Below the pieces are notes generated by a model. The model saw only the letters and a program-made list of their open reading frames with translations, searched no databases and was not told where the DNA came from. Both the position numbers and the translations under genes were made by a program. Of a stretch of 63,985 bases of DNA, positions 33,959-43,109 are shown piece after piece. This stretch comes from Pseudanabaena sp. SR411 (GTDB lineage: Bacteria; Cyanobacteriota; Cyanobacteriia; Pseudanabaenales; Pseudanabaenaceae), in assembly GCF_002251945.1 (NCBI RefSeq), contig NZ_NDHW01000190.1, positions 1 to 63,985 of the forward strand, given 5' to 3'. Numbering within the stretch: position 1 is the first letter of the stretch; each line of letters opens with the position of its first letter.

Positions 33959-35617
33959 ATGAGCAATACTCAGTTAAATAATGCAAATAAACTTTATTCT
34001 TATTTGATCTTGCTGGCTTTTACTATCCCTAACATAGTGTGGATAACCTTAGATCAAAGAGTTTGGCCGTGGGACCAAGCTTGGTATGGGCAAGTATCAG
34101 TAGAATTATTTTATCGCTTAATTCATTCACGTTCGGGTTGGTTCCAAGAAATGATTTCTGCTTTTGGAACTAAAGCTCCAGGAACTGCTTGGCTAGGGCA
34201 GTTTTTCGTTCCTATTGGGCAAATCATTGGTTCAATTGATACTGGTTTATTACTATCAATTGTTGCAACTCAATTTATTCTTTGGCTGCTCATATACCAT
34301 ACGATTCTAAAACTAACTGACAGTCGTTTAATTTCTATAATTTGTTGTACTTTCGCAGCTTCAGCTCCTTTATCAGTAGCTTTAACCCATCAGTATTTTG
34401 TAGAGCCTCTTCAAACACTTTCCGTCGCATGGGTCATTTTAATTATGGCTTTTGCTCCAAAATGGGAAAGTAAAACAATAGCTTTAAATCTGATCAGTGC
34501 GACATCATTAGGAATGCTAGCAAAAATAACTTTTCCTCTATATACTTTTATCCCAATATTAGTAGATGTTTACTATATTTATAGAAACAGAAAGACAAGT
34601 AAAAATCGCGATCAAATTGATAGAAAAAGTGGTTTTTCTTTAGTATCTTTAGCTCCCTATATTTCAACAGTTCTATTAGTTAGTGGATTGTTGTTGTGGT
34701 ATGGAAAAAACTTTCAAAGTGTTCTATCTTTTTCCATTCTCGCATCTTCAGGAGAAGCTTCTTTCCTGTATGGATCAAAAGCAGATTTTTTATACAAAAT
34801 TCAATATTGGTTGTCTGCATCTCAAAAAAGCTTTTTTACACCTACTTCTGTGATTTGTCTGCTCACACTATTCATTTACATTCTAGCAAAGAGTATTTAT
34901 GGTTTTAAGAAGAAGTTTAATCATATCAAATTAGACTATTTTGATGTGATGAATATAGTAGCTATCGTAGAAATAGGTTTGATTTTGGTTGCTTTTAGTT
35001 TTCAAGTTAATCAGGAAAATAGATATCTACTACCTTTATTACCTTATTTAGCTTTATTAATAGCTTGGATTCTGAAAAGAACAAGGCAAAAGTTATTAGT
35101 ATTTTTTACTGGATTTGTACTAGTTCTACAACTACTTACAGTTCAATCACAAGCATTGGGGATTACTCCAGAAGATCCCAATTTATCATCTTGGTTGTAT
35201 CCAATTGATAGAATTAGTACGAATAAGCAACTACTATCTAAATTAGTAGACACTACTTGTAAAAATGAAACCGAGAAAGATAGGTATAACATCATTGGTT
35301 TAGAGCTTCCTTGGTTTAATGCTAATTCAGCAGCATATTTTTCTGCTCAACAACAACTGAAAAAAGACTTTCGTTGTTACTACACTTCATTAGGATATGC
35401 TGAAAAAGATACGGAAAAAGCATGGGCAAGACTATTTGACTTAAATATAAATTACTTTGCTACTTTACAGCCGCGATCGCAAGCCGAAACTGCAAACCCA
35501 CTTAATTTAGTCTCTCTCCCTATTCTTGAACGCATTCAAAGTAGTCCAAAATTTACAAGAGAAATATTCGTTGACGATCAATCACATGTACTATTGTATA
35601 AGAAAATTAATCCATAG
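33959..35617 (+). CDS. GT39-like polytopic membrane glycosyltransferase
   Basis: 552 aa with about ten to eleven membrane segments and a C-terminal soluble tail of about 130 residues. Early acidic pairs in the first loop (LDQRVWPWDQAWYGQ, residues about 30-45) stand where PMT/ArnT-type GT-C enzymes carry their catalytic acids. LVAFSFQVNQENRYLLPLLP is typical of the family's late helices. Donors are polyprenyl-phosphate sugars, so a flippase such as the one at 24012 would be a natural partner (inference). Start ATG 33959 follows a 143-base AT-rich spacer. Confidence 0.78.
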   Translation: MSNTQLNNANKLYSYLILLAFTIPNIVWITLDQRVWPWDQAWYGQVSVELFYRLIHSRSGWFQEMISAFGTKAPGTAWLGQFFVPIGQIIGSIDTGLLLSIVATQFILWLLIYHTILKLTDSRLISIICCTFAASAPLSVALTHQYFVEPLQTLSVAWVILIMAFAPKWESKTIALNLISATSLGMLAKITFPLYTFIPILVDVYYIYRNRKTSKNRDQIDRKSGFSLVSLAPYISTVLLVSGLLLWYGKNFQSVLSFSILASSGEASFLYGSKADFLYKIQYWLSASQKSFFTPTSVICLLTLFIYILAKSIYGFKKKFNHIKLDYFDVMNIVAIVEIGLILVAFSFQVNQENRYLLPLLPYLALLIAWILKRTRQKLLVFFTGFVLVLQLLTVQSQALGITPEDPNLSSWLYPIDRISTNKQLLSKLVDTTCKNETEKDRYNIIGLELPWFNANSAAYFSAQQQLKKDFRCYYTSLGYAEKDTEKAWARLFDLNINYFATLQPRSQAETANPLNLVSLPILERIQSSPKFTREIFVDDQSHVLLYKKINP

Positions 35618-35630
35618 ATTTTAGACCTTC

Positions 35631-37025
35631 ATGTTTACCTACAGACAACTTCAGAAATGGCGAAATAGAAACTCATATTATTACCAAGACATAGAGTTCT
35701 TTTACCAATTTTGGGTTCAGCCACACACTAAGATACTGGAAGTTGGTAGTGGATTAGGTGATTTGCTAGATAAAGTAAAGCCAGATTATGGACTAGGTAT
35801 AGACGTAAACCCCTTAGCAGTTGAAAATGCTAAAGAAAAGTATAATCATCTTGAATTTGAAGCTATTGATGCTGAAGAATTTATAAGCAACCAGTTGTTT
35901 GACTACATACTATTAGCAAATACGATCAGTTACGTTGGTGATATTCAGAGGGTTTTTACTAATCTCTCAAAAATGTGTCATTCATCCACCAGAGTAATCT
36001 TAACTTTTCACAACCCTGGTTGGGAATTATTCCTTAGATTAGCGACATTCCTTAAACAGAGAATGCCAGTATCTTCTCTGAATTGGTTGAATTTAGAAGA
36101 TATTGAAAACTTATTTAATTTGGCTGGTTTTGAAGTAATTAAACATGGTAAGCGCTGCTTATTTCCCAGAAATATTCCTCTAGTTTCATATATCGTTAAT
36201 AAGTTTATTGCACCTTTACCTATATTTAATCAGCTGTGCTTAACTGAATATATTATTGCTAGACCTCGTATTAGCACATACGAATCTCAAGAAAATGCTA
36301 AAGAGTTAACCTGCTCTGTGATTGTTCCAGCCCGTAACGAGTCAGGAAATATAGAAAGCTGTATTACTCGAATGCCAAGGCTCGGTAAACATACAGAGAT
36401 TATCTTTGTTGAAGGACATTCTAGTGATAATACTTGGGAGGAAATTCAGCGAGTGCAAAACAAGTATCAAGATAAATGGGATATCAAGATTTGTCAGCAA
36501 ACAGGCAAAGGCAAAGGAAATGCGGTTAGAGAGGGCTTTGCCATGGCTCAAGGAGACATCCTAATTATTTTAGACTCCGATTTGACTGTTCGTCCCGAAG
36601 ATCTGATTTATTTTTTTGACGCTATTGCCTCAGGTCGGTGTGAATTTGCAAACGGTTGTCGTTTAATTTATCCTGTATCCGAAGATACGATGCCGTGGCT
36701 AAATCGTATGGCAAATCGTTTTTTTGCTTGGCTACTATCATATTTACTGAATACAAAGATCAAAGATTCACTTTGTGGAACCAAGGTTTTAAAAAAAATC
36801 CACTATGAAAGAATTGCTCAAAACCGCAGCTATTTTGGAGATTTTGACCCCTTTGGAGACTTTGACTTACTTTTTGGAGCTGCCAAATTGGGACTACAGA
36901 TTCAAGATATTCCTGTAAGATACATGCCACGTACCTATGGTCAATCAAACATTCAACATATTAAAGAAGGATTGGTCTTATTAAAAATGTGTTTATATGC
37001 AGCTCAAAAGATAAAATTTGTCTAA
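35631..37025 (+). CDS. Fusion of class I methyltransferase and DPM1-like GT2
   Basis: 464 aa. Residues about 25-170 are a SAM methyltransferase (TKILEVGSGLGDLLDKVKP; YGLGIDVNPLAVENAK; FDYILLANTISYVGD). From about 225 a GT2 domain begins CSVIVPARNESGNIESCI, continues FVEGHSSDNTWEEI, then GKGNAVREGFAMAQGDILII and LDSDLTVRPEDL, as in polyprenyl-phosphate hexose synthases. Such a GT2 makes a lipid-linked monosaccharide, a suitable donor for the adjacent GT-C protein 13 bases upstream. The methyltransferase may modify that sugar. The partnership is an inference from adjacency. Confidence 0.88.
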   Translation: MFTYRQLQKWRNRNSYYYQDIEFFYQFWVQPHTKILEVGSGLGDLLDKVKPDYGLGIDVNPLAVENAKEKYNHLEFEAIDAEEFISNQLFDYILLANTISYVGDIQRVFTNLSKMCHSSTRVILTFHNPGWELFLRLATFLKQRMPVSSLNWLNLEDIENLFNLAGFEVIKHGKRCLFPRNIPLVSYIVNKFIAPLPIFNQLCLTEYIIARPRISTYESQENAKELTCSVIVPARNESGNIESCITRMPRLGKHTEIIFVEGHSSDNTWEEIQRVQNKYQDKWDIKICQQTGKGKGNAVREGFAMAQGDILIILDSDLTVRPEDLIYFFDAIASGRCEFANGCRLIYPVSEDTMPWLNRMANRFFAWLLSYLLNTKIKDSLCGTKVLKKIHYERIAQNRSYFGDFDPFGDFDLLFGAAKLGLQIQDIPVRYMPRTYGQSNIQHIKEGLVLLKMCLYAAQKIKFV

Positions 37026-37048
37026 AAGTTTAGTCGTTAATACTAACT

Positions 37049-37834
37049 ATGTTACAAGAATTAATCCGTATTTTAAAACTCCCAGAAAGCCAGCAGATTA
37101 AGAGCTTAGACGATTCAGAAAATATATACATTCTTAGGAAGATCATCCAAAGAAAGATATTTTTGCGTAATATTTATCTGTCTTTTTATAGAAAGTTTCT
37201 TGATATATTGTTAACACTTAAAGTTGAAGGAGAGGTGATTGAGCTAGGAAGTGGAGCTGGATTTATTAAAAGAAAAATACCGTATGTAATAACTTCTGAC
37301 GTTATTGCCTATGAAGGTGTAGACAAGGTTTTCTCTGCTCTAGATATACCTTTTGTAGACAATAGTGTTAGTGCTTTTTTAATGATTGATGTTTTGCATC
37401 ACATTAAGGATTCCCGCCTGTTCTTTCAAGAAATGCAACGTTGTTTAAAGCTTGGAGGAAAGGTGGTAATGATTGAACCAGCTAATACAATTTGGTCAAG
37501 GTTTATATATACTAGATTTCACCATGAGCCTTTTGATGTTAGTGGTGGTTGGGGTTTTGAAGAAGGAGGTCCACTATCTGGAGCAAATATGGCTATACCA
37601 TATATTATTTTCCAGAGAGATGTTAAGCAATTTATTTGTGAATACCCTAATCTTAAAATATGCTCCATCTCACTTCATACACCATTTAGATACTTGATAA
37701 GTGGTGGTCTATCATTTCGCCAGCTTCTTCCTTCATTTACTTATCCATTAGTGGTTTTTATCGAATTTATATTGTCTCCTTTAAATAGGTTCTTAGGAAT
37801 GTTTACGACTATTGAACTAGAAAAAACAAGCTAA
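37049..37834 (+). CDS. Class I SAM-dependent methyltransferase
   Basis: 261 aa. Motif I is VIELGSGAGFIKR near residue 63. DIPFVDNSVSAFLMIDVLHH is the Methyltransf_11 post-I/motif-II region, and KLGGKVVMIEPANT follows. It resembles bacterial enzymes adjacent to DPM1-like GTs, and it starts 23 bases after such a gene, so both may act on the same lipid-linked sugar. No membrane domain except a hydrophobic patch near 220-240. The 205 bases after it contain no gene. Confidence 0.83.
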   Translation: MLQELIRILKLPESQQIKSLDDSENIYILRKIIQRKIFLRNIYLSFYRKFLDILLTLKVEGEVIELGSGAGFIKRKIPYVITSDVIAYEGVDKVFSALDIPFVDNSVSAFLMIDVLHHIKDSRLFFQEMQRCLKLGGKVVMIEPANTIWSRFIYTRFHHEPFDVSGGWGFEEGGPLSGANMAIPYIIFQRDVKQFICEYPNLKICSISLHTPFRYLISGGLSFRQLLPSFTYPLVVFIEFILSPLNRFLGMFTTIELEKTS

Positions 37835-38039
37835 ATCTGAAAAAGCTTTTTCTATTTTGACGTTCGACAAGTATAGGATATAGGAAGAATTATATATACC
37901 AATATGAAGTTCAAGATATATTCATTTACCTGAAAATTATTACAAAAAATCAAAAGCTAATCTATTCGGATAGTTAAATAAGTATTTGTGAATATAATAT
38001 AGTTTAAAATTTAAATTTCTTATACTCTAGGAGCGTAAA

Positions 38040-38960
38040 ATGAAAGCAATTGTTATAGGTGGTTCAGGATTTATTGGCTCTTATATTACTCAAGAGCTAG
38101 TCAAACAAAATATTACTACACTTGTTTATGATAATTTCTCAACAGGCGATTTAAATAACCTTAATTCAGTTAGTTCAAAAATACACATTGAAAAAGCCGA
38201 TGTTACTGATTTAGAGCAACTTCAAGCATCAATGGAAGGAGCAAATTATGTATTTCATCTAGCAGCTCAAACATCAGTAACTGAATCTTTACTAGATCCC
38301 TTTTCCACAAATCAAATTAATAATATAGGTACACTAAATGTACTTTGGTCTGCATTACAAGCAAAAGTTTCAAGAGTAATAATTGCTTCAAGTTGTTCAG
38401 TATATGGAGATAGACATCAACCTCCATTACAAGAATCTTATTTGCCTAATCCTAAATCTCCTTATGCAGCTAGTAAATTAATAGCAGAAGCATTTGCTGA
38501 GAGCTTTTACCACTCCTATGGTCTAGAAACAATATGCTTAAGATACTTTAATGTATACGGCTTACGTCAAAGAGCAGATTCAGATTATGCCGCAGTGATT
38601 CCTCGATTTATAGAATGCTATCGCCAGAAAAAAGCTCCTCAAATTTATGGGACTGGACTCCAAAGTCGAGATTTTATACATGTTTCTGATGTCGCTAGAG
38701 CTAACATTTTAGCAGCGATGCTACCGAGTGCCATAGTGAATAAACATCGAGTTTTCAATATTGGAACTGGTATTAAAACAAACTTGTTAGAATTACTTGA
38801 GCTAATTTCTAAATATACAAATTCCTATTTAGAACCTACTTTTTTGTCGTCTCGACAAGGTGAGATTGAACACTCTTGTGCAAGCCCTAATCTAGCTCAA
38901 GAAAATTTGGATTTCAGCGCTTTAGTTAGTCTAGAAGAAGGGATTAAAACACTATTATGA
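38040..38960 (+). CDS. UDP-glucose 4-epimerase-like SDR
   Basis: 306 aa, ATG 38040 preceded by TAGGAGCG. Rossmann motif VIGGSGFIGSYITQ, then VYDNFSTGDLNNL as in GalE/WbpP-like epimerases. ASSCSVYGD has the catalytic Ser, and SPYAASKLIAEAF the YxxxK pair. RYFNVYGLRQ and SRDFIHVSDVARA complete the family. It may make UDP-galactose or an N-acetylated equivalent. The stop overlaps the next ATG (ATGA). Confidence 0.88.
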   Translation: MKAIVIGGSGFIGSYITQELVKQNITTLVYDNFSTGDLNNLNSVSSKIHIEKADVTDLEQLQASMEGANYVFHLAAQTSVTESLLDPFSTNQINNIGTLNVLWSALQAKVSRVIIASSCSVYGDRHQPPLQESYLPNPKSPYAASKLIAEAFAESFYHSYGLETICLRYFNVYGLRQRADSDYAAVIPRFIECYRQKKAPQIYGTGLQSRDFIHVSDVARANILAAMLPSAIVNKHRVFNIGTGIKTNLLELLELISKYTNSYLEPTFLSSRQGEIEHSCASPNLAQENLDFSALVSLEEGIKTLL

Positions 38961-40174
38961 AAATAGTTTATGTACTAACCACTAATTTGCTATGTGGCGG
39001 ACATATAATAGTTCTCCAACATGTTTCTCGGCTAGCTAAAAAGGGATATGATGTTTCTATCTGTGTTTTAGATGAAACTATACCTCCTACACCAGCTTCC
39101 TTCTCTTGGTTTCCCAACTTTAACTACCCTGTCATTCATCCCAAAAATTTTCCTGAAGATGTTGACATTTGTGTTGCTACTTTCTGGGATACATTAATTC
39201 AAGTTCTTAAATTACCTGCAAAACATAAAGTTTACTTTGTTCAATCAGATGAAACCCGTTTTTATGATGATCTAATCATGAAGAACTGGGTTGTTTTGAC
39301 TTATTTATGTAACATTTATTATATGACTGAAGCAAAGTGGATTGTTGATTGGCTTGATCATAACTTTGGTCATCAAGCTGCTTATATCCCTAATGCTATT
39401 GACACTAGTATTATTCATACCGACAAACCAATTGCTAAAAAGAGAGAAGACAAGTTAAGAATATTAGTAGAAGGCACTATAGATTCCCCTTTTAAAAGAG
39501 TAAGAGAAGCAATTAAAGCAAGTGAAGGATTAGGTTGCGAAATCTGGTGTGTTTCAAATGGTGGGAAACCTTCTCCAGATTGGAAAATAGATCGCTTCTT
39601 TTATAAGGTTGACTTTAGTCAAATGAAAAAGATTTATTCTAGCTGTGATATTTTAGTTAAACTTAGTAGTGTAGAAGGTTTTTTTGGTCCACCTTTAGAA
39701 ATGATGGCTTGTGGTGGAGTGTGTGTTGTTAGTGACGTTACTGGATATGATGAATACATTAAGGATGAATATAATGCTTTAGTCATACCAAATGGGGATA
39801 TTGAGCTATCACGTCAAGCATTAATAAGACTAATTGAAGATAAAGATTTATATAGAAGACTTCAGAGCAATGGACAGATAACAGCTAATTCTATGCAGTG
39901 GGAGGATTCAATTGATAAGCTTGAGTCTTTTTTCCAAGGTCTCTATTCCAAGCCTAGATCATCTCATGTTAAAGGGGAAAGAATCGAAGTTTTGCGGAAG
40001 TTACTAACAGAGTATTACTTTTTAAAATGTGAGAACCCAGAAATAATTAATTCATATAAATTATCAAGATTGGAATATATTGTGGTTAATATTTTCAAAA
40101 AAATCAAACAAACAATTCCTTTATCTATAAGGCTAAAAACCAAGGCTAGAATCAATAGACTTATTAAGAAATAG
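38957..40174 (+). CDS. Family 4 glycosyltransferase
   Basis: 405 aa, coupled to the epimerase by a 4-base overlap. GT-B fold: MKIVYVLTTNLLCGGHIIVL at the acceptor side, YIPNAID at the hinge, LRILVEGTIDSPFKRV, then KLSSVEGFFGPPLEMMACGG, the E-x7-E donor-binding region in which the second acid is Glu (PLEMMA). A short basic tail (KKIKQTIPLSIRLKTKARIN) could attach it to the membrane. It is a retaining enzyme using an NDP-sugar; identity of the sugar unknown. Confidence 0.87.
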   Translation: MKIVYVLTTNLLCGGHIIVLQHVSRLAKKGYDVSICVLDETIPPTPASFSWFPNFNYPVIHPKNFPEDVDICVATFWDTLIQVLKLPAKHKVYFVQSDETRFYDDLIMKNWVVLTYLCNIYYMTEAKWIVDWLDHNFGHQAAYIPNAIDTSIIHTDKPIAKKREDKLRILVEGTIDSPFKRVREAIKASEGLGCEIWCVSNGGKPSPDWKIDRFFYKVDFSQMKKIYSSCDILVKLSSVEGFFGPPLEMMACGGVCVVSDVTGYDEYIKDEYNALVIPNGDIELSRQALIRLIEDKDLYRRLQSNGQITANSMQWEDSIDKLESFFQGLYSKPRSSHVKGERIEVLRKLLTEYYFLKCENPEIINSYKLSRLEYIVVNIFKKIKQTIPLSIRLKTKARINRLIKK

Positions 40175-40181
40175 TTGTTAT

Positions 40182-41099
40182 ATGCAGACAAAAGTAGCAG
40201 CCTACATCACATGTTATCAAGATCAAGAATCTGCTAATAGATGTATTCAATCTATCGAAGCTCAATCAGTTCAAGTTAAAGCTATTTATATAGTAGATAA
40301 TTCCTATGAGCCATTGCAATTAAATAATAAAAATGGTCTGCTATTGATTCATCATTATCCTGAGAATATCGGAATTATTGGAGGTATGGTAAAAGCTATC
40401 GAATGGGCGATCGCTGAAGGATATGACTTCCTATGGACATTTGATCAAGATAGTGTTCCCTCAGAAAATTGCTTAGAAATATTAATCGCTACATATAATG
40501 AAGCAATACAACGAAATAATTACAAAGTGGGTATTGTTGCTCCAACTCCTTCCGATCCTAGGACAGGTAAAATTATTGAAGGCGCAGTTTTTTGTTGCGA
40601 TCGCTTTCAAGGAATTAAACATAATAATGACGTTGATTTCTATGAATGCGATTCACCCATAACATCAGGTTCTTTAATTTCATTAACTGCGGCTCAAGCT
40701 ATTTCACCTCCTTGCATCGATTTGTTCATCGACGGGATTGACCTTGACTATGGATTTAGGCTAAGACAAGAGGGGTTCCACAACCTAATTTCTAGTAAAG
40801 CTACAATGCACCACAATTACGGGAATCCCATTAGAGTGAAATTCATGCATGAATTTCGTCAAGTTCAACAGTATTCAGCTTTACGTCATTACTATATTTG
40901 CCGAAACCATACATATTTAGAGATGCAATTTTCTCAAGGTTATTATCGTTTTACTAGCCTAATACAGCGCTTAAAATACATGCTTGTTAATATTCTTTGG
41001 ATTATACTTTATGACTTTAGCGATAAGCAATTAAAAATATGGGCTTGTTTATTAGGAACTTATCATGGATTGTTAGGAAAGCTTGGTAAAACTTGGTGA
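40182..41099 (+). CDS. Family 2 glycosyltransferase, rhamnosyltransferase-like
   Basis: 305 aa. The sequence AAYITCYQDQESANRCIQSI, IVDNSYEP, NIGIIGGMVKAIEWA, FLWTFDQDSVPSENCL, ITSGSLIS and FIDGIDLDYGFRLRQEGF follows the pattern of rhamnosyltransferases of the RfbN/WsaF kind. The cluster makes dTDP-L-rhamnose, so that donor is plausible but inferred. It starts 7 bases after the GT4 gene. Two HIP1 sites in this gene mark the return toward flank-like composition. Confidence 0.85.
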   Translation: MQTKVAAYITCYQDQESANRCIQSIEAQSVQVKAIYIVDNSYEPLQLNNKNGLLLIHHYPENIGIIGGMVKAIEWAIAEGYDFLWTFDQDSVPSENCLEILIATYNEAIQRNNYKVGIVAPTPSDPRTGKIIEGAVFCCDRFQGIKHNNDVDFYECDSPITSGSLISLTAAQAISPPCIDLFIDGIDLDYGFRLRQEGFHNLISSKATMHHNYGNPIRVKFMHEFRQVQQYSALRHYYICRNHTYLEMQFSQGYYRFTSLIQRLKYMLVNILWIILYDFSDKQLKIWACLLGTYHGLLGKLGKTW

Positions 41100-41185
41100 T
41101 TCAATCAATGTTTTAAGTAGAAAGTCATGTAATTAATTTAGTTGATTTTATTGGAGCTTATATTTATTGGGAGCAATTTGTATGA

Positions 41186-42223
41186 ATGTTAATTATCCAA
41201 TTTAATAAAATGATAACATTAGAGAAAGTAGGTATTGTTTTAGCTACATATAACCCTAATCTAGAATATTTTCAAAAACAAATTCAGTCAATCAAGAATC
41301 AAATTTATGAAAATTGGGTCTGCCATATTGTTGATGACTTTTCTTCAATAGATTTTCAAGAATCAATTAAAATGATTGTTGGTGATGATCCACGATTTGT
41401 TTGCCATTTTCATCATCAAAATCTTAATCATTATCATAATTTTGAACGTGGGTTAAAGTATTGTATTGAAGATAGTTCAGTTACAGCTATAGCTTTATCA
41501 GATCAAGATGATATTTGGTATCCTCAAAAATTATCTATATTATTAGCAAAACTAAGGGAGAAAAAAGCAGTTTTAGTCCATTCTGACTTGGAAATGATAG
41601 ATTCTAAAGACAATATAATTAATCAATCAACTTGGGAGTTTGAAGGTCGGAATCCTGAAAAACTATCAATAGATCTGCTATTACTTTGTAATGTAGTAAC
41701 TGGATGCTCATTAATATTTTGTAAATCTATAGTAAACGATATACTCCCATTTCCTGAACAAGATAAAATTCACTGGTATCATGATTGGTGGATCACTTTA
41801 GTTGCAGCACAAAAAGGTAGAATTGAGCATATTCGTCAGCCTTTAGTTATGTATAGAATTCATGGTTTAAATAATGTAGGCGTAACTAAAGATTCTTCAA
41901 GACTTTATCGACAAATATTACTTATAATCAGAAAGAAATTCAAGCTTTCCCTTAATAGTTACTTAGTTAGAAGGGATTTTAGTAATGTATTCTATCAAAG
42001 ATTTAAAAAAGAGTTAGACATTGTAAATTGGAATAATCCTTTTGACGATAAAAGTTTTGATTTTGGAATAAAAATAATTGAATTATTATATAGAAGCATA
42101 TCGTCAGGATATAATGCTGAAGGTGTAGCTTTGAGAGTTTGGTTATTGAAAATTTTGTTTGATTTACAAAGGATTAAACAAATATTAATTAATAGACAAT
42201 TAAAAACTACTAAGCGTGGATAA
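41186..42223 (+). CDS. Family 2 glycosyltransferase
   Basis: 345 aa from ATG 41186; an in-frame ATG at 41210 is equally plausible because the GT fold (VGIVLATYNPNLEYFQKQI) starts just after it. A GGGAG at 41169-41173 is best spaced to a third ATG at 41182, out of frame, which encodes only seven codons and stops 4 bases before 41210. Motifs: HIVDDFSSIDF, ALSDQDDIWYPQKL (DXD), VVTGCSLIF, WYHDWWITLVA. It resembles rhamnosyl/GlcNAc transferases with the SDQDDIW signature. The last 100 residues are helical. Confidence 0.85.
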   Translation: MLIIQFNKMITLEKVGIVLATYNPNLEYFQKQIQSIKNQIYENWVCHIVDDFSSIDFQESIKMIVGDDPRFVCHFHHQNLNHYHNFERGLKYCIEDSSVTAIALSDQDDIWYPQKLSILLAKLREKKAVLVHSDLEMIDSKDNIINQSTWEFEGRNPEKLSIDLLLLCNVVTGCSLIFCKSIVNDILPFPEQDKIHWYHDWWITLVAAQKGRIEHIRQPLVMYRIHGLNNVGVTKDSSRLYRQILLIIRKKFKLSLNSYLVRRDFSNVFYQRFKKELDIVNWNNPFDDKSFDFGIKIIELLYRSISSGYNAEGVALRVWLLKILFDLQRIKQILINRQLKTTKRG

Positions 42224-42228
42224 TCTAT

Positions 42229-43107
42229 ATGTCTTCTAATTTTGTGTCAATTATTTTAGTTAACTTTAACGGAGAAGATGTTTTAGTTGATTGCCTGAGC
42301 TCTTTAGAAAAATTTGTTCCTAAGCATAACTCTGAAATAATTGTTGTTGATAATAACTCTCAGGATAATAGCATCAATATTATTGAGAGCAAATTTCCTG
42401 ATATAAGATTAATTAAACTACCTCAAAATCTTGGATTTGGAGCAGGAAATAATGCTGGAGCTAAAGAAGCTAAGGGTAATTTTTTGTTCTTATTGAACAC
42501 TGACACAATAGTTACAAACAATTTTCTGCCACACCTATTAGAATTAATGTCCTCAAATTCAGATGTAGGTATCATTGGTCCTAAACTAGTTTTTCCTGAT
42601 GGAAAATTTCAGGTCTCTTTCTCTCCTGAAATTAGTTTTACTGGGGAAATCAAAGCAAAAAAAATGCATAAAAATTCTTATGACGAAAATAAATTATATC
42701 TCATTGAAAAGGATTTTCAATCTATTAAAGTTGTAGATATAGTTGTTGGAGCTGCTTTTTTTATTAGAAAAGATTTGTTCGATTTGTTAGGTGGATTTGA
42801 CGAAAGATTTTTTATGTATTTTGAAGAGTCTGATTTGTGCAAAAGGGTCAGAGATTTAGGATATCAAGTTTTATATACTCCTCATGTATCAATTATTCAT
42901 TTGCGAGGACATTCTGTTAAAAAGTCAGCTGATAAGATGTCTTTAGAATATAGGCGGAGTCAAATTTATTACTACCACAAGCATTGCCAATCTTGGGAAA
43001 TATTATGTTTGAAAATATATTTACTATTTAAATTTTTATACGAATACCTAAAATCACCCAACTTCTATAATCTAGAAATTATAAAATTAGTTTTTGTCTA
43101 TAAATAA
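42229..43107 (+). CDS. Family 2 glycosyltransferase (WcaA/rhamnosyltransferase-like)
   Basis: 292 aa. VSIILVNFNGEDVLVDCLSS opens the GT-A fold. VDNNSQDNSINI, NLGFGAGNNAGAKEA, FLLNTDTIV, VGAAFFIRKDLFDLLGGFDE and MYFEESDLCKRVRDLGY are the characteristic set for rhamnosyl-type GT2 enzymes. A hydrophobic helix near the C-terminus (LCLKIYLLFKFLYEYL) may hold it to the membrane. It starts 5 bases after the preceding GT gene. Confidence 0.88.
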   Translation: MSSNFVSIILVNFNGEDVLVDCLSSLEKFVPKHNSEIIVVDNNSQDNSINIIESKFPDIRLIKLPQNLGFGAGNNAGAKEAKGNFLFLLNTDTIVTNNFLPHLLELMSSNSDVGIIGPKLVFPDGKFQVSFSPEISFTGEIKAKKMHKNSYDENKLYLIEKDFQSIKVVDIVVGAAFFIRKDLFDLLGGFDERFFMYFEESDLCKRVRDLGYQVLYTPHVSIIHLRGHSVKKSADKMSLEYRRSQIYYYHKHCQSWEILCLKIYLLFKFLYEYLKSPNFYNLEIIKLVFVYK

Positions 43108-43109
43108 CC

